Assembly: GCF_022539315.1 (NCBI RefSeq)
Contig: NC_066327.1
Coordinates: 14,610,995 to 14,674,994 of the forward strand
Length of the DNA: 64,000 nucleotides
Source: Serinus canaria
Taxonomy: Eukaryota > Chordata > Aves > Passeriformes > Fringillidae
Reading direction: 5' to 3'
The translations under genes and the position numbers were made by a program. Below are positions 36,586 to 50,064 of the stretch, in pieces (position 1 is the stretch's first letter; each line of letters begins with the position of its first letter). The notes beneath the pieces were generated by a model. The model saw nothing but the letters and a program-made list of their open reading frames with translations. It ran no database searches and was not told the DNA's origin.

Positions 36586-38679
36586 CCGTCTCCTACTGTT
36601 CCAGTAGCACTCCCGATCCATCAAACAAGGTTTGGGGCTTGTTTGGGTGCTGGGTTTTTTGGGTTTTTTCGGTTTTCTTTTTTTGATTATTAGATTGCAG
36701 CCCCAGGGGATGAAGAGATTTGCTAATTAGGGTCTTGGAGAACAGCTACCAATTCACAAACACTTGCTTTTAATTTCAATACTAACGAGGCTGGAAGGGG
36801 AAGAAATCCAAAATGCAGAACATCTGTGGCAGGGCTGGCTGCAGGAGCTCTGCCCCCAGCCCCTCCTCGCTGGGCTGATACTGCTCAGGGACCACCCCAG
36901 AGACCCCGGGGATGGGCTGGGGTGGGGTTGGCTCAGTGCAAGCCCAGGCAGGGTGGAGCTGCTGCTCTGGGTCGCTGCTGTCACCGCAGCCACCACACAA
37001 ACTAATCCCGGCATCGATCATCTGTCTAATCCCCTCAGGGACCATCGGCTTTCTCAGCGATGGGCTAATCCTGGTCCTGGTTCCATCCCCTGGGGGTGCA
37101 GCAGCAAGAATTTCTCCAGGTGACATTTGGTTTTGTTCTCCTCTAAACTGACAACAAAAGAGAATTTAATTCTCTCGCCAAGCAGCAATTCTGAGAGGGA
37201 AGAGAAACTGCTTAGGAAGCTCCTAACCAACATCTGCTCTCACAGATAGGAAATATCCCCTGCTAGTGGAGCGAGCACAGGCAGGGCTGGCTGCCAAGTG
37301 CACGGGGACATCCCCATCCCCCTGTCCCTGCAGGGCACACTGGAGCTCCACTGCCCTAAATGTGGCACCCAATCCTCACCTTGCTCCAGCAGCCACCCCA
37401 GGGACCCACAGAGCCTGCCTGGGCTTCTCCCACCAAACCACCTTTCCTGTCCTTGCCACAGCTCTGGGAAGGGTCCAAAAACCTGCAAAGAGGAGACAGA
37501 GGGAGGGAGAGAGGCACAGGGAAGGCAGGAGCAGCTGCAGGGCATCCAGGCATCCTGTCCCCCAGGAGCACAGCTGAGATGTGGTGGTTGCCACAGGCCG
37601 GAGGCAAAGGAGCGTTTTATTTCTTTTAGATAAAAGAGAAACATCAGTAGAATGAGAAAAAAACTGTGTTGGGGTTTTTTTTTCAGGCTGTCATGTGATT
37701 AAACACAGAGGAAACAGAAAGGTAGAGAACAGCCCCAAGCAGTGGAAAATGAGAAACTTTGTGTTAGAAATATCAAGATTGGATTTTCTGGAATAAAATA
37801 CATTTTGGGGTCACTCACCCAACAGTTTTGGCTGGGAAATCATGCCTCTGGAAAGGTTATGGAACCCATTTCCTCCCCACTAATCTAAAAATCACATTTC
37901 CATGATGAAGCATCTTGAAAGCGAGGACAAGCACTCCCTTCCAGCACGAAGGAGATGACCATGGGGAAGGCATCATCAGGTGCCTCCCTGGCCTCGGCTA
38001 AACCCTTCCTGCCCAGCATTTCCCCACCACCAAGAACGCCAAGGCTGGCAGTGCCAGAGGCACAGGCAGATCCCGGCCCCCGCAGGGTGGTGGCCACGAG
38101 ACCAGGAGCATGGTGGTGTCCCTGGGATGGTGGCCAAGGGACCAGAGAGAGAGGACAAAGCCACTAGAGGGCACAAGTATGACAGAAACACTTCCCCACA
38201 TGGAGGGACCTCTGCGGTTCAACAGTCCCAGAGGTCCCCAAAACCCCTCAGCATCCCCACCTCCAAAAAGTGCACCCCCAGCACTAACACACCTTCTCCT
38301 GGAGGCCCAGGACCCCGCCAGGCAGAGCTGGCCATGGAGATCTGGGTGCCCCTGGCCAGGCAGCGAGGTGTGGGTCCTGCAAGGAGCCATCTGGTCATCG
38401 CCAAGGGACGTGTCCAACGTCCTTCTGTCCTTCTGTCCTTCCCTTCTCCTTCCTCCCCAGAGCGTTGTTCAGGCAGGCTCTCCCCTCCCCACTCCTGCAG
38501 CCACCACCGCTTTCATTAAGGCTCCTCCACCAAACCAAACACCATTTGTCAGGGAAACAGCTGCCAGAGGCAACTCTGCTGGGACAGGTGTCCCCGTGTC
38601 CCCCAGCAAACAGACATTGTCACATCCTCCTTCCCGTGTGCCACACAGCCTCACCCACGTGTGGGCACTACCTGTGTGG

Positions 38680-38930
38680 GTCAGCTGTCCTTGGTGCAGG
38701 ATGGGGGGGTCACAGAGTTCTGTTTCCAAGGTTAGCTGTCCTTGGTGCAGGATGGGGGGGGTCACAGAGCTCTGTTTCCAAAGTTAGCTGTCCTTGGTGC
38801 AGGATGGGGGGGTCACAGAGCTCTGTTTCCAAGGTTAGCTGTCCTTGGTGCAGGATGGGGGTCACAGAGCTCTGTTTCCAAGGTTAGCTGTCCTTGGTAC
38901 AGGATGGGGATCACAGAGCTCTGTTTCCAG
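38680..38930. repeat. Five-copy minisatellite with a variable G-run
   Basis: Five tandem units start at 38680, 38731, 38783, 38834 and 38883 and are 51, 52, 51, 49 and 48 bases long. Each unit has the same 44-base frame (gttagctgtccttggtgcagg..., cacagagctctgtttccaag) plus one G-run of 7, 8, 7, 5 and 4 bases. All length variation is therefore in the G-run. The last two units also share a g-to-a change (ggtac). It lies in intergenic DNA downstream of HRH2, and open frames across it are by-products. Confidence 0.95.
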
Positions 38931-39224
38931 AGCTGTATTCCTGCTCCCAGCCCAATGAGCACCCTGGGACTTCTCTGTGGGTGTTGGAGCCGCTCTCAGC
39001 ACCTGGGCTGCCCCGTCCCTCCACTCAGCCTGGGCGTAGCTGGCAGGTGCTGCTCCCCCGGGGGTGTTTGCACAGCTGTCAGGGATGGATCTGCTCTCCT
39101 TGCTCACAGTTCCCATCCCACGGGCAGCAGCCGATCCCCTCCCTGCCGGCAGGAGCCCGGAGCCGCTGGAGGCAGAGGCAGCAACGCCCTCCAACCCCGG
39201 GCACACAGGGACTGATGCTGATTA

Positions 39225-39330
39225 AACACAGCCCCTGATAATTAATTTATTAGAGGATGAATTACTTGGGAAAGCTCCAGAATGAATGTTGTTCTTCCAA
39301 CAAAGCCACTAGGTCTGTTCAGCTTTAAAA
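39225..39330. promoter_or_regulatory. Candidate conserved noncoding element
   Basis: AT-rich, with cctgataattaatttattag and gatgaattacttggg, following immediately on GC-rich simple DNA. No coding signs. The call is by texture only. Confidence 0.25.
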
Positions 39331-40194
39331 AAAATCTAAAAGCAAAGGGGAAGAACATCCCTGATGAAGATCTGCAGCCGTGCCCTGGGCAAGGGGTGCC
39401 TGCTGGGTTTGGGGTCTCTGCTGGGGCTGTTGTCTGGATCCATGAGGTTGCAGGCAGGGCAAGAGGATGTGCTGGCACTGCCCATGTCCCAGCAGTCAGG
39501 AGGCCCTCAGGACGGGCTGTGGGCATTGGCCAAACACCCTCCAGCAGCTCCTTAGACCCATCTCAGTCCAATCTCGGGCTGAGGCATCCCTGTCTCCCCA
39601 TGGGACCTGCCCAGGGAACCACAGAGATCTGTGTGGAGAGCACCCACTTGCCCTCTCCCGGGCACTGCCTGCCATAGGTGGGGCTGGAAGTGGCTGTCCC
39701 CGTGTCCCTGTGCCCTAGCCCGGCCCCCTGCGGGCGCTGGCTGCGGCTGCGGAGCGAGCAGCCCCTGCAGACAGCACTGCTATGCAGGGCTCTCCATCCC
39801 TTTTGCTTAATAGGAAGCATTTTTCTGTTTCATTTCCCTTACCCTTGGAGCTGAAACCGCCTTTCTGCAGCAAAACACACCAAGCCAAGGAAATTCTTCT
39901 CCCTTTGCAAACTCCCCTCCCTCCTCCACCAGCAGGAATGGGCACCCCGCAGTGCCCCCCTCGCCTGGGGTACTGCTGGAGGGACAAGTGATCCCCACCC
40001 CTGTCCTCCCATGGCACCTTGGAGACGGCAGGGACAGAGATACTGAGGGGGCTGCAGGATTCTGTTCTCTCCAAGTACAGATATCACAAATATTCCCAAA
40101 CACAGCAGAAGGCAAAACCTGCCCTCGGCTCACCTCCTCTGGCCCTCCCCGGGGACACTTCACTTGCTTGGCCTGCTTTGAGGCTGAGCTAAGG

Positions 40195-40245
40195 CCACCA
40201 TTCGTTATTGGGTAATTAAGCTCTTAATTAACAGGCTGTTTTCCC
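40195..40245. promoter_or_regulatory. Palindromic homeodomain-like site
   Basis: TAATTAAG-CT-CTTAATTA at 40213-40230 is a perfect 8-base inverted repeat with a 2-base centre. It carries two TAATTA homeodomain cores in mirror arrangement and lies in a short AT-rich island within GC-rich DNA. Confidence 0.35.
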
Positions 40246-41039
40246 CTCAGAGCCCTGCCAGCAGCTCTTGGTGCCTCTGTCAGCTGCCTCCAGCAGGGCA
40301 GAACCTGCAGGGCTGGGGGAGTGCTCCTGTCCCAGGGATGGCTCCCGGCTGTTTTTCCTTCCTCCCCCATGATCTGTTCCTGCCAGCCTGGCACCGGAGC
40401 ACCGTGACCCAGCCTGAAGGCGTGAGCCTGCTCCAAAAATGTGCCTGCAGCACAAGTGAGCCTGACACATGCCTGAGCTCAGAGTGACACCAAGGAGTCA
40501 GGGGCAAACAGGGGTGAGACACTGCCACCATGAGTGATGCTTAAATCTAAAGCTCCAAGACTAGAGAACCTCCCAGCTTATAAACCTTAAGAAAAAAAAA
40601 AATACACTATTCGAGACATTCCTGCCTAAATAAAAAATCTCTCAGCAACCTTTGCCACCAGTATGTCCCCTCTGTCCTCCCTCCTTCAGGACTGAGCTGG
40701 GTGAGGAGGCAGCAGTGCCATGCCCCAGCCCCAAGCTGGCTGAACCGTAGGGGATAAAATGGAGACCCTGCCCCAGGCTCCCCACCAGCCTCCAAACCTC
40801 AGAGAACCGCAGCAAACCGGCCGTGATGAGCTCCGTCCTCGGTGAGATGGCAGGAGCTGCCCTGCAGCGCTCCGGCTCTGTGTATTCATCACTTGTCAGT
40901 TCCCCTTAGCCGTGAAAAGAGAGTTATCCTCCCCCCGGGGCAGAGCCGTCCCGTTCCCAGCCGGGCTGGGGACACAGGGGGCTGGCACTGAGCGCTCCCC
41001 ATCCCGCTGCAGGGGTGTCTGGGTGGCAGGAGAGACAAG

Positions 41040-41235
41040 AGTTTGGCTAATCCAAGTGGAAACTAATTGTGTTTCATTGAGGTTTTATCTCTGCAACTGG
41101 CAACATGCTCCTGCAGGAGATTTAGTGCGAAGTTGTCTGGTCCCTGCCAAGAAGGCTGGGTTTTTTTTAGAGAAAGCACATTATGCATCAAAGTTGAAAT
41201 TCAAATCCCTTTCCTTCATTCCCAGGGTGTATTTA
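41040..41235. promoter_or_regulatory. Candidate conserved noncoding element
   Basis: Non-repetitive sequence with ctaatccaagtgg (an NKX2-type CAAGTG core), aactaattgtgtttcattg and cacattatgcatcaaag. Its texture contrasts with the simple CCC/CAG-rich flanks. Confidence 0.28.
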
Positions 41236-43939
41236 TGACCTTCCAGATATTCCTCAGTGCATCACAGTTTGTGGGGAGCCCCCAGCCACTGCAGGAGCCC
41301 GGGACCAGCTCAAAGAGCTGCCTGAACTTCTTCTGCTTTATGGTTTTTCCCTTTGCTTTAAGTTGTTGCTGCATGAGTGGGAGACTGTGGGCAGGCAGGG
41401 CAGGCAGGGATGAAGCTGATGCACATGAGTGGCTCCAAGTGAACTCCCCCCAGCCCGGGGTTGCTCCTCTCCTGCTGTAATTTCCACACCCACTTGCCCC
41501 CCATGTGCAGTCTGGTGCCTGCAGTCTCCTCCTGGATGGGGTTGGCAGCACATGGAGTGTTTTTTTCCCCAAAGATGCTGCACTCCTCCCTTGGTGGGGT
41601 TTAGCAGGTTCTGAGTGCAGCCATGCCAGGAGGTGAATCAGCCCAGCCTGGAGCCTGCTCCGGGAAGGGGGAGGAAAGAGGGGGGATCAAGGAGTTATGT
41701 GAGTGCAGAGGGGGAAACACAGGACTGCAGCCCTCTCACCCATAGCCTCTGGGGTGTAAAACCCACCTGGTTTGCTGAAGCAGGCAGGGAGGGTGGATGG
41801 GTGGGGGGGCTCCTTCTCCCCACCCAGCAGCTCCTCTCAAGGCGTCAGGACAGGCCCAGCATCTGCAGTCACTGGAAAATCACGCTCCATTTCCAGAAAG
41901 GAAAGCAAAGTGTAAATCTCCCTCTCAGATGCACATTTGTTCCTCTGCAGCAAGAAAAGTGGTGAAAGCTTTAATTTCCGAGCTGGGAGGGAGAGACAAA
42001 TACATCAGCAGCACCCTGGGTGCAGAGGGAAAAAACATCAATTCTGGGATTACACCAGCGGCCACCGAGATCTCTCCCTCCCTGGCTGTAATCCAGAAAC
42101 ACCACAGGTTTCTCGGCTGGCCCTGCAGCTCCTACCTCTCACTGTGTTTGGGGGAAATCTCTCTGTGGCCGTGAGGGTGGGTATTGCACCAGTGTTTGCC
42201 CACAAGTGCCAGGCTGGGGGGGGGCAGGGATTCCCCTGGCTGCATTTCGCATTCAGAGCAGGCTGGCCGTAGTGCTCGGCTCTCCCCAGAGATTCCCTTC
42301 ATAAGAGGGAGCAAATTCCACTTATCTATCCAGGGGAAATTTGCATTTTAAATATCCCAACTCCAAATGTCACCCAGTTTGATCCCCTAAGCTGAACAAA
42401 TGCAGTGGAGCAGGGAGGGGGCCAGGGTGGCTCACCAGTGTGAACAGGCTGGAAGAAAGGAAAAAAAAAACCAAGGTTAAAAGCATGTACAAATGTTTAA
42501 TCTGTGCTGAGGTTGAGGATGGGAGCAAACATGGCAGAGACCTTCCCCCTCTTCCAGCCTCCATCGGGCAGGACACGGGGGAACAGGTATCCGAGGCTCC
42601 AACCATTAAGGATTAGGGATTTCGTGTTTGAGATTTTGTTTACACAATAAGACTTAAGACTGCATGGAGTGTAGGTGGATTCTCCCCAGTGCCTGCAGAG
42701 GGATTAGTGCCTATAAAGCAGCCAGAACGAGCTAAAAATTGGAGAGATCAAAGTGCAGGAAGAGGAATCACGTTCTCAGGGATGGGAGGAGAGGGGAGGA
42801 AGAGGGCAATGGTCAAGCCTGAGACAATTGCAGCTGCTGGCCCTGGAGAGCATGGGGAAAGGCATGGAGCATCCTCCCACTGCAGCTGCAGGGATGCCAG
42901 AAGGGATCTCAGGGAGCAGCTGGACCCCAGGTGTTTTCCATCCCCTCCTGAGGCTGCCAAATCTCCCTGACCAGCTCCAGTCTGCCGGAGAAGGAGGACC
43001 CCAGCCTTTCCTGAGCTCTCTGCTGCCACAGAGCCATCTCTGGGGAGCACAGCAGAAGAGGGGTGTCCAGCCTGAACCCCTCTGCAGTGTTGGGGCACAG
43101 GGGGAAGCGCAGCTGCAGGGAGGGGAGCCTGATCCTGCTGTTCCTACCAGTTTCCCGTGACCAAGGTGACACTGCCACGAGTCAGCCCATGCTACATGAG
43201 GAGGGAACACACTCGCCAAGCCTGGGGGGGGTCTGCAAAGCCCTGGACCTGCAGTGCCCAGCCTGCTCTCCCTGCCTGGCTGAGCAAATGAGCCTTCTCC
43301 TCTTCACCTCATTAAAGCCATGAGTTGATTCGATTAAAACGGGGCACCAGCCCTCGTCCCCAGAAGGCAAATGGGATGAATGTTTAAGGCGTGAAGTTTT
43401 CTGGCCCCCAGCACCTCGTTACCAGTCCAACCCCCAGTGCACAGGGCACTGCCTCCTGCCAGCTCCCTGCCTGCCATGCACCTGGGGGCAGATAAACTCA
43501 CCTAGGGCAGGAGTAGTGCCAGCCCTGCACTACTCTTGGCCCAGGGACCCAAGCCCAGTGGGGCCACACACATGGAAAATCAGCCCAGGCACAGCAGGCT
43601 TACAGCCACCTCCAGCACTGGCACTTGGGGGTGCCTCTGGCTGCAGCAGCCCATAGCTGTGGGGCTCACAGGTCTACAAGCAGCCCCTTTTCCTCCTTGG
43701 CATCTGCAGTGACTGAGTTTGCTCCATCACTCTGGCTTTTGGGAGGCACAGGGTGCCTGTGCTCGCCCTCACAGTCTCCCTGCATCCCGAGCCTCTCCCA
43801 CACTCAGGCATGGGACTCAAGTTTTATCCTCACCCCTGTCTCCCAACCTGCAGGCAGGCAGGCACTCCTTTGCCAGAAATGAGTCTGAAACGGTTCAGAG
43901 ACCTAATTCCCTCCCTCCTTAATGCATGGAAGCTTCTTA

Positions 43940-44045
43940 CACTAAATCTATACAGACACAATTAGCATTATTCATATTCCATATGCTCCACTCCCTTGTG
44001 ATGAATATTAATCTCCTTCCTGCTCCCAGGCATTACAGATAACAG
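43940..44045. promoter_or_regulatory. Candidate conserved noncoding element
   Basis: An AT-rich block with acaattagcattattc, a small palindrome CATAT-tcc-ATATG (43973-43985) and gatgaatattaatctcc. It resembles vertebrate enhancer cores rich in POU/homeodomain words, but no conservation test was possible. Confidence 0.28.
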
Positions 44046-46014
44046 CGTTGCTGCAGTGGCACAGAGGGTCTGAGGGAGTGATGCTGCAGGTGCAGACAGT
44101 CTCATCCCCATGTCGGGAAGGGCAGACTTTGTGTTCTCTTGGAGCTGGTTTTACAGCTGCAGGGCTGGCTAAACAGGGCTGTCCTTTCTGCTCCCACTCC
44201 CGGCTGAACTGGTTTCCACTGGGGCCGCTTCAGTCCCTCCAGGGCATGTGGTTGTGTTGGGCATCATGAAGCCCCAAACCTTCCTGCACTTTCCAGCTCT
44301 CCACAGGTTTTGGAGGTGGAGTAGGACCGAGTCAGACTGTCCTGCTTCTGCCAGCTCACATTTCGCAGCATTTCTTAGGCTGAGAAGGGGTCACAGGCAT
44401 TGCAGGAGCTAAACTGATGCTTCTTGCTGTTGCCCGGGGCAGGAGCAGCTTTGCCGGCATCCCAGAGCATCCCTGCTGCTGGGACTTCATCCCCCACAGC
44501 TGGGCAACTATAGCAGCTGGGCCACTGTCCCAGCGCTGCTCCCAGCTCTCTGCACAGCATCTCGCCCCAAACGGGGCACAGCAGCACCGCTGGGGCTGCG
44601 AGAGGAGCGCAGGGAGGCGGCGGAGGAAGCGGTGCAGCCGATGCAGCTCATGCACTGCCGCTATCACACGGGGACAGGAGGCATTCACAGGTCAAGGAGG
44701 GGCCATCCCGCACGCAGGCAGGGCTGCACGGACCCTACACAACCCCGTGTCCGTCTGTCCGTCCATGTGACTCCAGGCCAGGCCGGGGGTGCTGTGAGTG
44801 GGGGCCTGGGGGCTGCGAATTGAATCGCCATACGTGTGGTGGGGGTGGAGAGGATGCAGACCAGGAGGCTCCGCGTCTCCATACATCCATTTGCATGCCT
44901 AATCCGCTGCCGGGGAGGGGAGCGTCAGGTCCCCCATCTGCTCTGCAGCTCACATCATTAGCTGGCTGGTTTCCGAGCCGGCACCGAGCAGAGGTGGGAG
45001 TGGAGCAGAGAGGGGAAAAGGGAGGCTGCTCCCATCCCCACGCACCATCACATGTCGGCAGGCTGGGGAGCTTGGGAGGATCCTGCCCCTTGTCGGAGCT
45101 GGTGGGCAGCACACGGGGGACAGAGAGGGGCGTGGGTGGATGAGGGAGTCGATTCCTACGGGTTCCTAGGATGCTGCTGTGTTCCAGGCTTCCCCCGGGC
45201 AGTGTGAGAGGCACAGGGCATCTCCTCACCCATCATGGGTGCTGCCCACACTTTAACTTTGCCCCGGGGCAACAAAAGTCCCCATAGGTGGTTCCTTGCT
45301 GTAGGCAAGCCAGGAAGCACCCACGGCCACCAGCCCACTCACGGAGCTCAGCTCCACCTCACTGTTCCAGCCACATCAACCATCCCCACTGCCACCAAAC
45401 CGGCGTGACGGCCCTGGGACACAGCCCCTTTAAATCCCCACACTCACAGGCTGGGCTGGGACACTGTAAAGGGAAAAATAAGGCAAATAAATTATTTTCT
45501 TCTCGCCAGCAAGCCTGGATTGCTGCCCGTTCCTTGGCTGCACGCTGCCAGCCCGCCCACGCAGCGCACAGCGAGCACTGCGGAGGCCAGCGGGGGCTGG
45601 GGGATGCCAGGGGGGTCGGGGGGCAGCGAGGGACCCCCATGCTGGACACCTCTGCTCACTGGGATACCTCAGGGAGAGACGTCCCACCCGGCCCTTGGCT
45701 CCCTGGGATGCACAGAGCTTCCTTCTGCTCCTTACCTGCCCCTTTCTCTGGGGCCGTTCCCATCTCCAGGCTCTAAAAGGGCTCATGCTCATCCAAAATC
45801 CCTGCTGAACTCCCGAGGCTGGGGCCACAAGGACCTGCTCCAGAGCCAGCAGAGCTGGGTAAATGGGGGGTTCTCAGCAAGCAGCAATGAAAAGGGGGTC
45901 AGAGGGATGAAGGAAATGGGGGACAAGGGGAGCAGGGAGAAAAGAACCCCACATCCCCCCAGGGTTACTCTCCCCCTCTGCTTTCACGCCTGGCTGGGTT
46001 CCTTCATTACTTAC

Positions 46015-46150
46015 CCAAGCTGTAAATTGTCTAATTTGGAGCACACCATTTATCCCTGATGTGCACTTGAGCAGCCAGATTTTGTTTTCAGGTGTGTAAT
46101 TAATTTTTTTTAAACGTGATTTCTCTCCTAGGAAACTGCAAACAAACAGT
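46015..46150. promoter_or_regulatory. Candidate conserved noncoding element
   Basis: Contains aaattgtctaatttgg, gtgtaattaatttttttt and aaacgtgattt in a GC-rich setting, with no repeat structure and no open frame of note. The dense TAATTA words suggest homeodomain binding. The call is by texture only. Confidence 0.25.
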
Positions 46151-49100
46151 TCTGGCTTTCATGGCTGGGCAGCTCGGGTGAGCGTCAGGGCAGGGATTAG
46201 GCAGACAAGGACCCGAGGCCGGATCTCAGAGGATGTGAGGAGCTGGGGTTTCACAGAAACCTCTTGCTCCTACTTTCCAAATCCTTCATCCTTCAGTGCA
46301 GCCCTCTGCCTCCTCCAGCATCACCACGCTCCCCATGGGCACTGGAGAAGGCTTGAAAGGGGAAGCGAGAGCCACCTTCCCTGTTCCCAACTCAATCTGC
46401 TGGGAATTACCATTTTTATTAAGACCTAACATGTCCTTGGCTGCTGGGAATGTGATTTGCTCCTGGAATGAGATTACAGCAGCTCCTGAGGATCCCATAT
46501 CAGCATCCACCTCGCTGTGATGATGCTCCCATCCCCAGACAGAGGTGTCTCCATCAGTGGATGCTCACAGGCATCTCCACCACCAGGAGAGGTCGTGCTC
46601 AGGCACAGTACAGGGGAGATCCCCTATCCTCAACTTTTTACCCTTCTTCACATCATCCCTGGGATGTTTGCTCTCTGGGAATGACCTCGGCTATTTTTGC
46701 ATCACTCCTCACCTCTCTCAGGGCACAAGGGAGGATGGAGGAGAAACAGTGCTGAGGGGGGGTAATGTCTGCCCCTGCTGCACGTCCCAGAGCCCCGCTG
46801 AGTGTGGGCCGGGGTCACAGGGGTTCCCAAGCGCTGCTCTGCATCCCGAGCCAGAGCGATCCTCCTCTGAGCAGCACGGAGAATCACCTGCTGTGAATGT
46901 GAGAGAGAAACCTCTTCAATGCTCCTGCTGCCAGGGAAGTTGTTAGATGAGTTTTGCCGGCGGTTTTCCAGATGAAAGGAGGTGAAAATCACCTCCATTA
47001 GTTGGCAGAGGCAGGTGGGAGGATCTGTGGAGAGAGTACCTCGGGGCTGATTGTGGAGATCCCAACCCTTTGCCCTGAAAGACCCCGGGCATGGGGTGGC
47101 AGCTTGGGGGCACAGGAGATGCTCTTGTGTCACCCCAACAAGGGCACCTGGGATGGTGCTGACACTATGAAAGTTTTGGGGTGGCTGGGGGGGAGCAGCC
47201 ATGACAGAGGGCTCCAGCTGGTGACACCCCTGGGACAGGTCCCCCACCAGCACAGCATGTCCCACTAGTGGCAGCTACTTGCAAAATAAATCCACAGCCC
47301 CCCCAAAACGATCCTCCAGGAGTGGATCTTGGCCACCACAAAACAGGCTGTGACCTCTTGAGGGGGGAATTCCACCAGCCAGACCCCCAGAACCACGGGC
47401 CAGACTTCCTGGGGGGGGTTTCCTATGAGTTTGATTATCTGTTGTGACTTTTGGGAAGAGACAGTGCAGTCTCCAGGGGGCACAGGAAGGGGCTGACTGC
47501 TCTGCTCCCCCATCCTGCTCCCCTTTGTTCTTTGAAACTGCTTTCCAAGGAGCTGTTTAGCATTCGGAGCAGGCACCCACACCGTTTCAGGGCAAAAACT
47601 CCGGTTTGCCTTCAAAAACACATCAATCTTCTGCAGTCTGCCATGAAGGGCAGCTCTTGCCCTCCAAAACAGGACAGAGGGCACATGCAGGCTGGCTTGG
47701 CTTTCCCAAATGTGTACGGTGTAAAATGTGCATGCTCCATCTTACAGCCCCTCACCCATCACTGCTCAGCCCCTGTGTTCAAAGGAGAAGGCATCAAAAC
47801 CCCAATCTCTTCAATTTCCTCTTGGTCTTTTTTTTTCCCCTTCTCCACTGAGGGAGTTCAGCTCCCAGATACTGTGTGCACAGACACAGAGAAGAAAATT
47901 TCCAGGAATTGCTGCTGTCTCTGGGAAATTCATCACAGGGATCCAGGCAGCTGAGTTGATGCCAGGCACTTCCTGCCCAACGTTTGGGTCTGTGGGCAGG
48001 TTGTATCTGTGTCTGTGACAAGCTGTACCTCAGCATTCACCAGGAACCAGCACCTTTTCCCACCAAGGTTTGGTGCCACGTGAGGGGTAGAAGCTCATCT
48101 TCCTAAGGAGAATGGCTGATTTATCTGCATTCCCTTTCCTGATAGAGGCCTGGCTGTGGGCTCACCAGGCGGAGGAGGCAATACTGAAATAGCTTCTTTT
48201 CTTATACTTCACGTGGGGATTATTATTATTATGCCTCTCATGAGTCCCCCCTCTGCTGCCAGCACAGGAAAAACCCCCGTGGTGCCACCATCAGCAGCCC
48301 TGCCACCAGGCAGAATGGGACCGTGTCCCCTGGCACTGCAGCCTGGCCCCTGGCACCATGGGCTTCCCTGTTCCACCCACACACGGTGGGAACATCCTCC
48401 CAGGAACCTGCAGTGGCACAGGCAGAACTGAGGAGCTGAGCATCTCCTCCTGCACTGCACCTGCGCAGCCACCTCCGGCTGCTGAGGAGGGTGAAACGTG
48501 TCCCTGCAGGGAGCAAATTCCCAGCACGCCACAAGCCCTTGGACCTTTGCTCCAAAATGTTTGTTTATGACTAATCACAGCTATCCCAGTGCCAGCTGGG
48601 GACCAGTGTCCAGTGTCCCTGTAGCCATGGCAGCCAGCAGCTCACCGGTGCCGGGTGGCAAAGCCCCAGGCTGTGACAGCACCGCAGCTCTTGGGGACCC
48701 TCACCCTAAGAATGCAAAGAAGGAGTGGGTCCAACTCCAGCCCACCCAAGGCCATCTCCTCCTGGCACTTCTGGGCTGGTGTCAGGGCTGGTGGCTCCCA
48801 TTAGCGAGGTGAAGGCTGGGGAGAAAAACGAGTATTGATCATCACCATGAGTCCAGCATGAGGCACGCACAGCCCACGGCCGGATCGATAGAGCCGGGGA
48901 GGCATCTGCTCTCACTGAGGTTTCTGTGTCCGTCTGGGGCTCCAGGAGAAAGGCTGTGCTGTGCCAGCATCCAGCACGGCCCCTGCACAGCTCCATTCTC
49001 CACAGTGCACCCTCTGTCAAGCTCTCCAAGCCGATATTTCCACCCGGAGGAAGCTCGAGGGTAGGGATGTTCACACGTGCATGGCAGGAGTGAGAAGGCA

Positions 49101-49479
49101 AAGCGGCCATCCCACAGCTGCAGCCTCTCCATCCCTCAGTTTCCACACTGGTGGCATGGAGACAGCCCCAAGGAGTCTCTGCCTGGCAGGGCTTCCTCTC
49201 TCGGAGCCCCGGGGGCTCCCATCTCGGCAGGGATGCTCAGTGCACACAGGCTCCCGTCAGAGCTACGTTCCTGTCCTGCTCCACATCCCCAGGGCTGACT
49301 GCCCTGTTGTTCCATGGAGCGCCCAGCCTTGGTGCAACCGGAGGAACGGGCTGAAAATTCGGGATTTCCGTCCCTGCAGAGGAGGATGTCGGCAGAGGAT
49401 GAAGGCAGAACTACACTTCCCAGAGTGCTCCTGGCACTGCCGGGGGAAAGGCTGAGGGACCCAGACACCAGCTCCTCCC

Positions 49480-49625
49480 TGCTCCTATATTATTCTCCTT
49501 CTTGTTTATTTGTGGGTTTTCTGCACTTAACTGTCTGCCTCATCCACTTAATTGGGGGATTATTGCCACTACCTGCCCGCTCGCCAGAGCCCAACTCATT
49601 ACTGGGGTTTATTTATTAGCAGCGA
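49480..49625. promoter_or_regulatory. Candidate conserved noncoding element
   Basis: An AT-rich, non-repetitive block (tatattattctccttc, cacttaattgggggattattg, ggtttatttattagc) in otherwise GC-rich intergenic DNA. It holds homeodomain-like TTAATT and OTX/BCD-like GGATTA words. It is about 440 bases left of the perfect inverted repeat. Confidence 0.3.
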
Positions 49626-50064
49626 GGCAGCAGAAACGCACCCTGCAGCTCCCTCCTCTGCTCCTCGGGCACAGGCAGCTGGAGGCTATGGAGGAAAGCG
49701 AGCAGGAGCCAGGATGGGCCAGGGACAGCGGCCAGTTTGGCCAGGACCAGGTCAAAGCCAGCCTCTGCCACGAACAGAGGCACGGCAGCAGCCTCCTGGG
49801 GCACCTGGCATCTGCCTGGGGCACCGCTGCTCTTGGCAAAGCACAGGAGGAGGACCAAAAACCTGGCTGCTCTTTAAAAGTGTTCCCTGGGCTCAGGAAA
49901 GGCCAGCACAGCGCTTCCTTCTGCTCGCAGCAAGGCACCCCTGTCCTCGGCAGGGTGGCAGCTGGTGACAGCCATGTGGCAGGGCCATCGGGAGCCTACG
50001 GCGGGGAGGTGACGAGGCCACTGCCCCCCGAGCCCAAGAGGAGCCAGCAGCACCCCAAGGCTCC

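Larger units (their letters stand above)
29929..38679. other. Intergenic DNA downstream of HRH2
   Basis: The first part may hold the HRH2 3' UTR or a downstream alternative exon, but neither could be fixed. GC and CpG rise from about 34 kb, with a small GC-rich patch at 36340-36470. Only chance open frames were seen. Confidence 0.5.
38931..50064. other. GC-rich intergenic DNA
   Basis: Mostly CCC/CAG-rich DNA broken by short AT-rich blocks (listed separately). G-runs of eight or more occur near 42216 and 47411. No coding exon was recognised on either strand. Confidence 0.5.

Noticed and set aside
38465..38887. Apparent repeat protein with GAGWGGH-type units
   Set aside because: It comes from translating the G-run minisatellite; unit lengths of 48-52 bases do not keep a frame.
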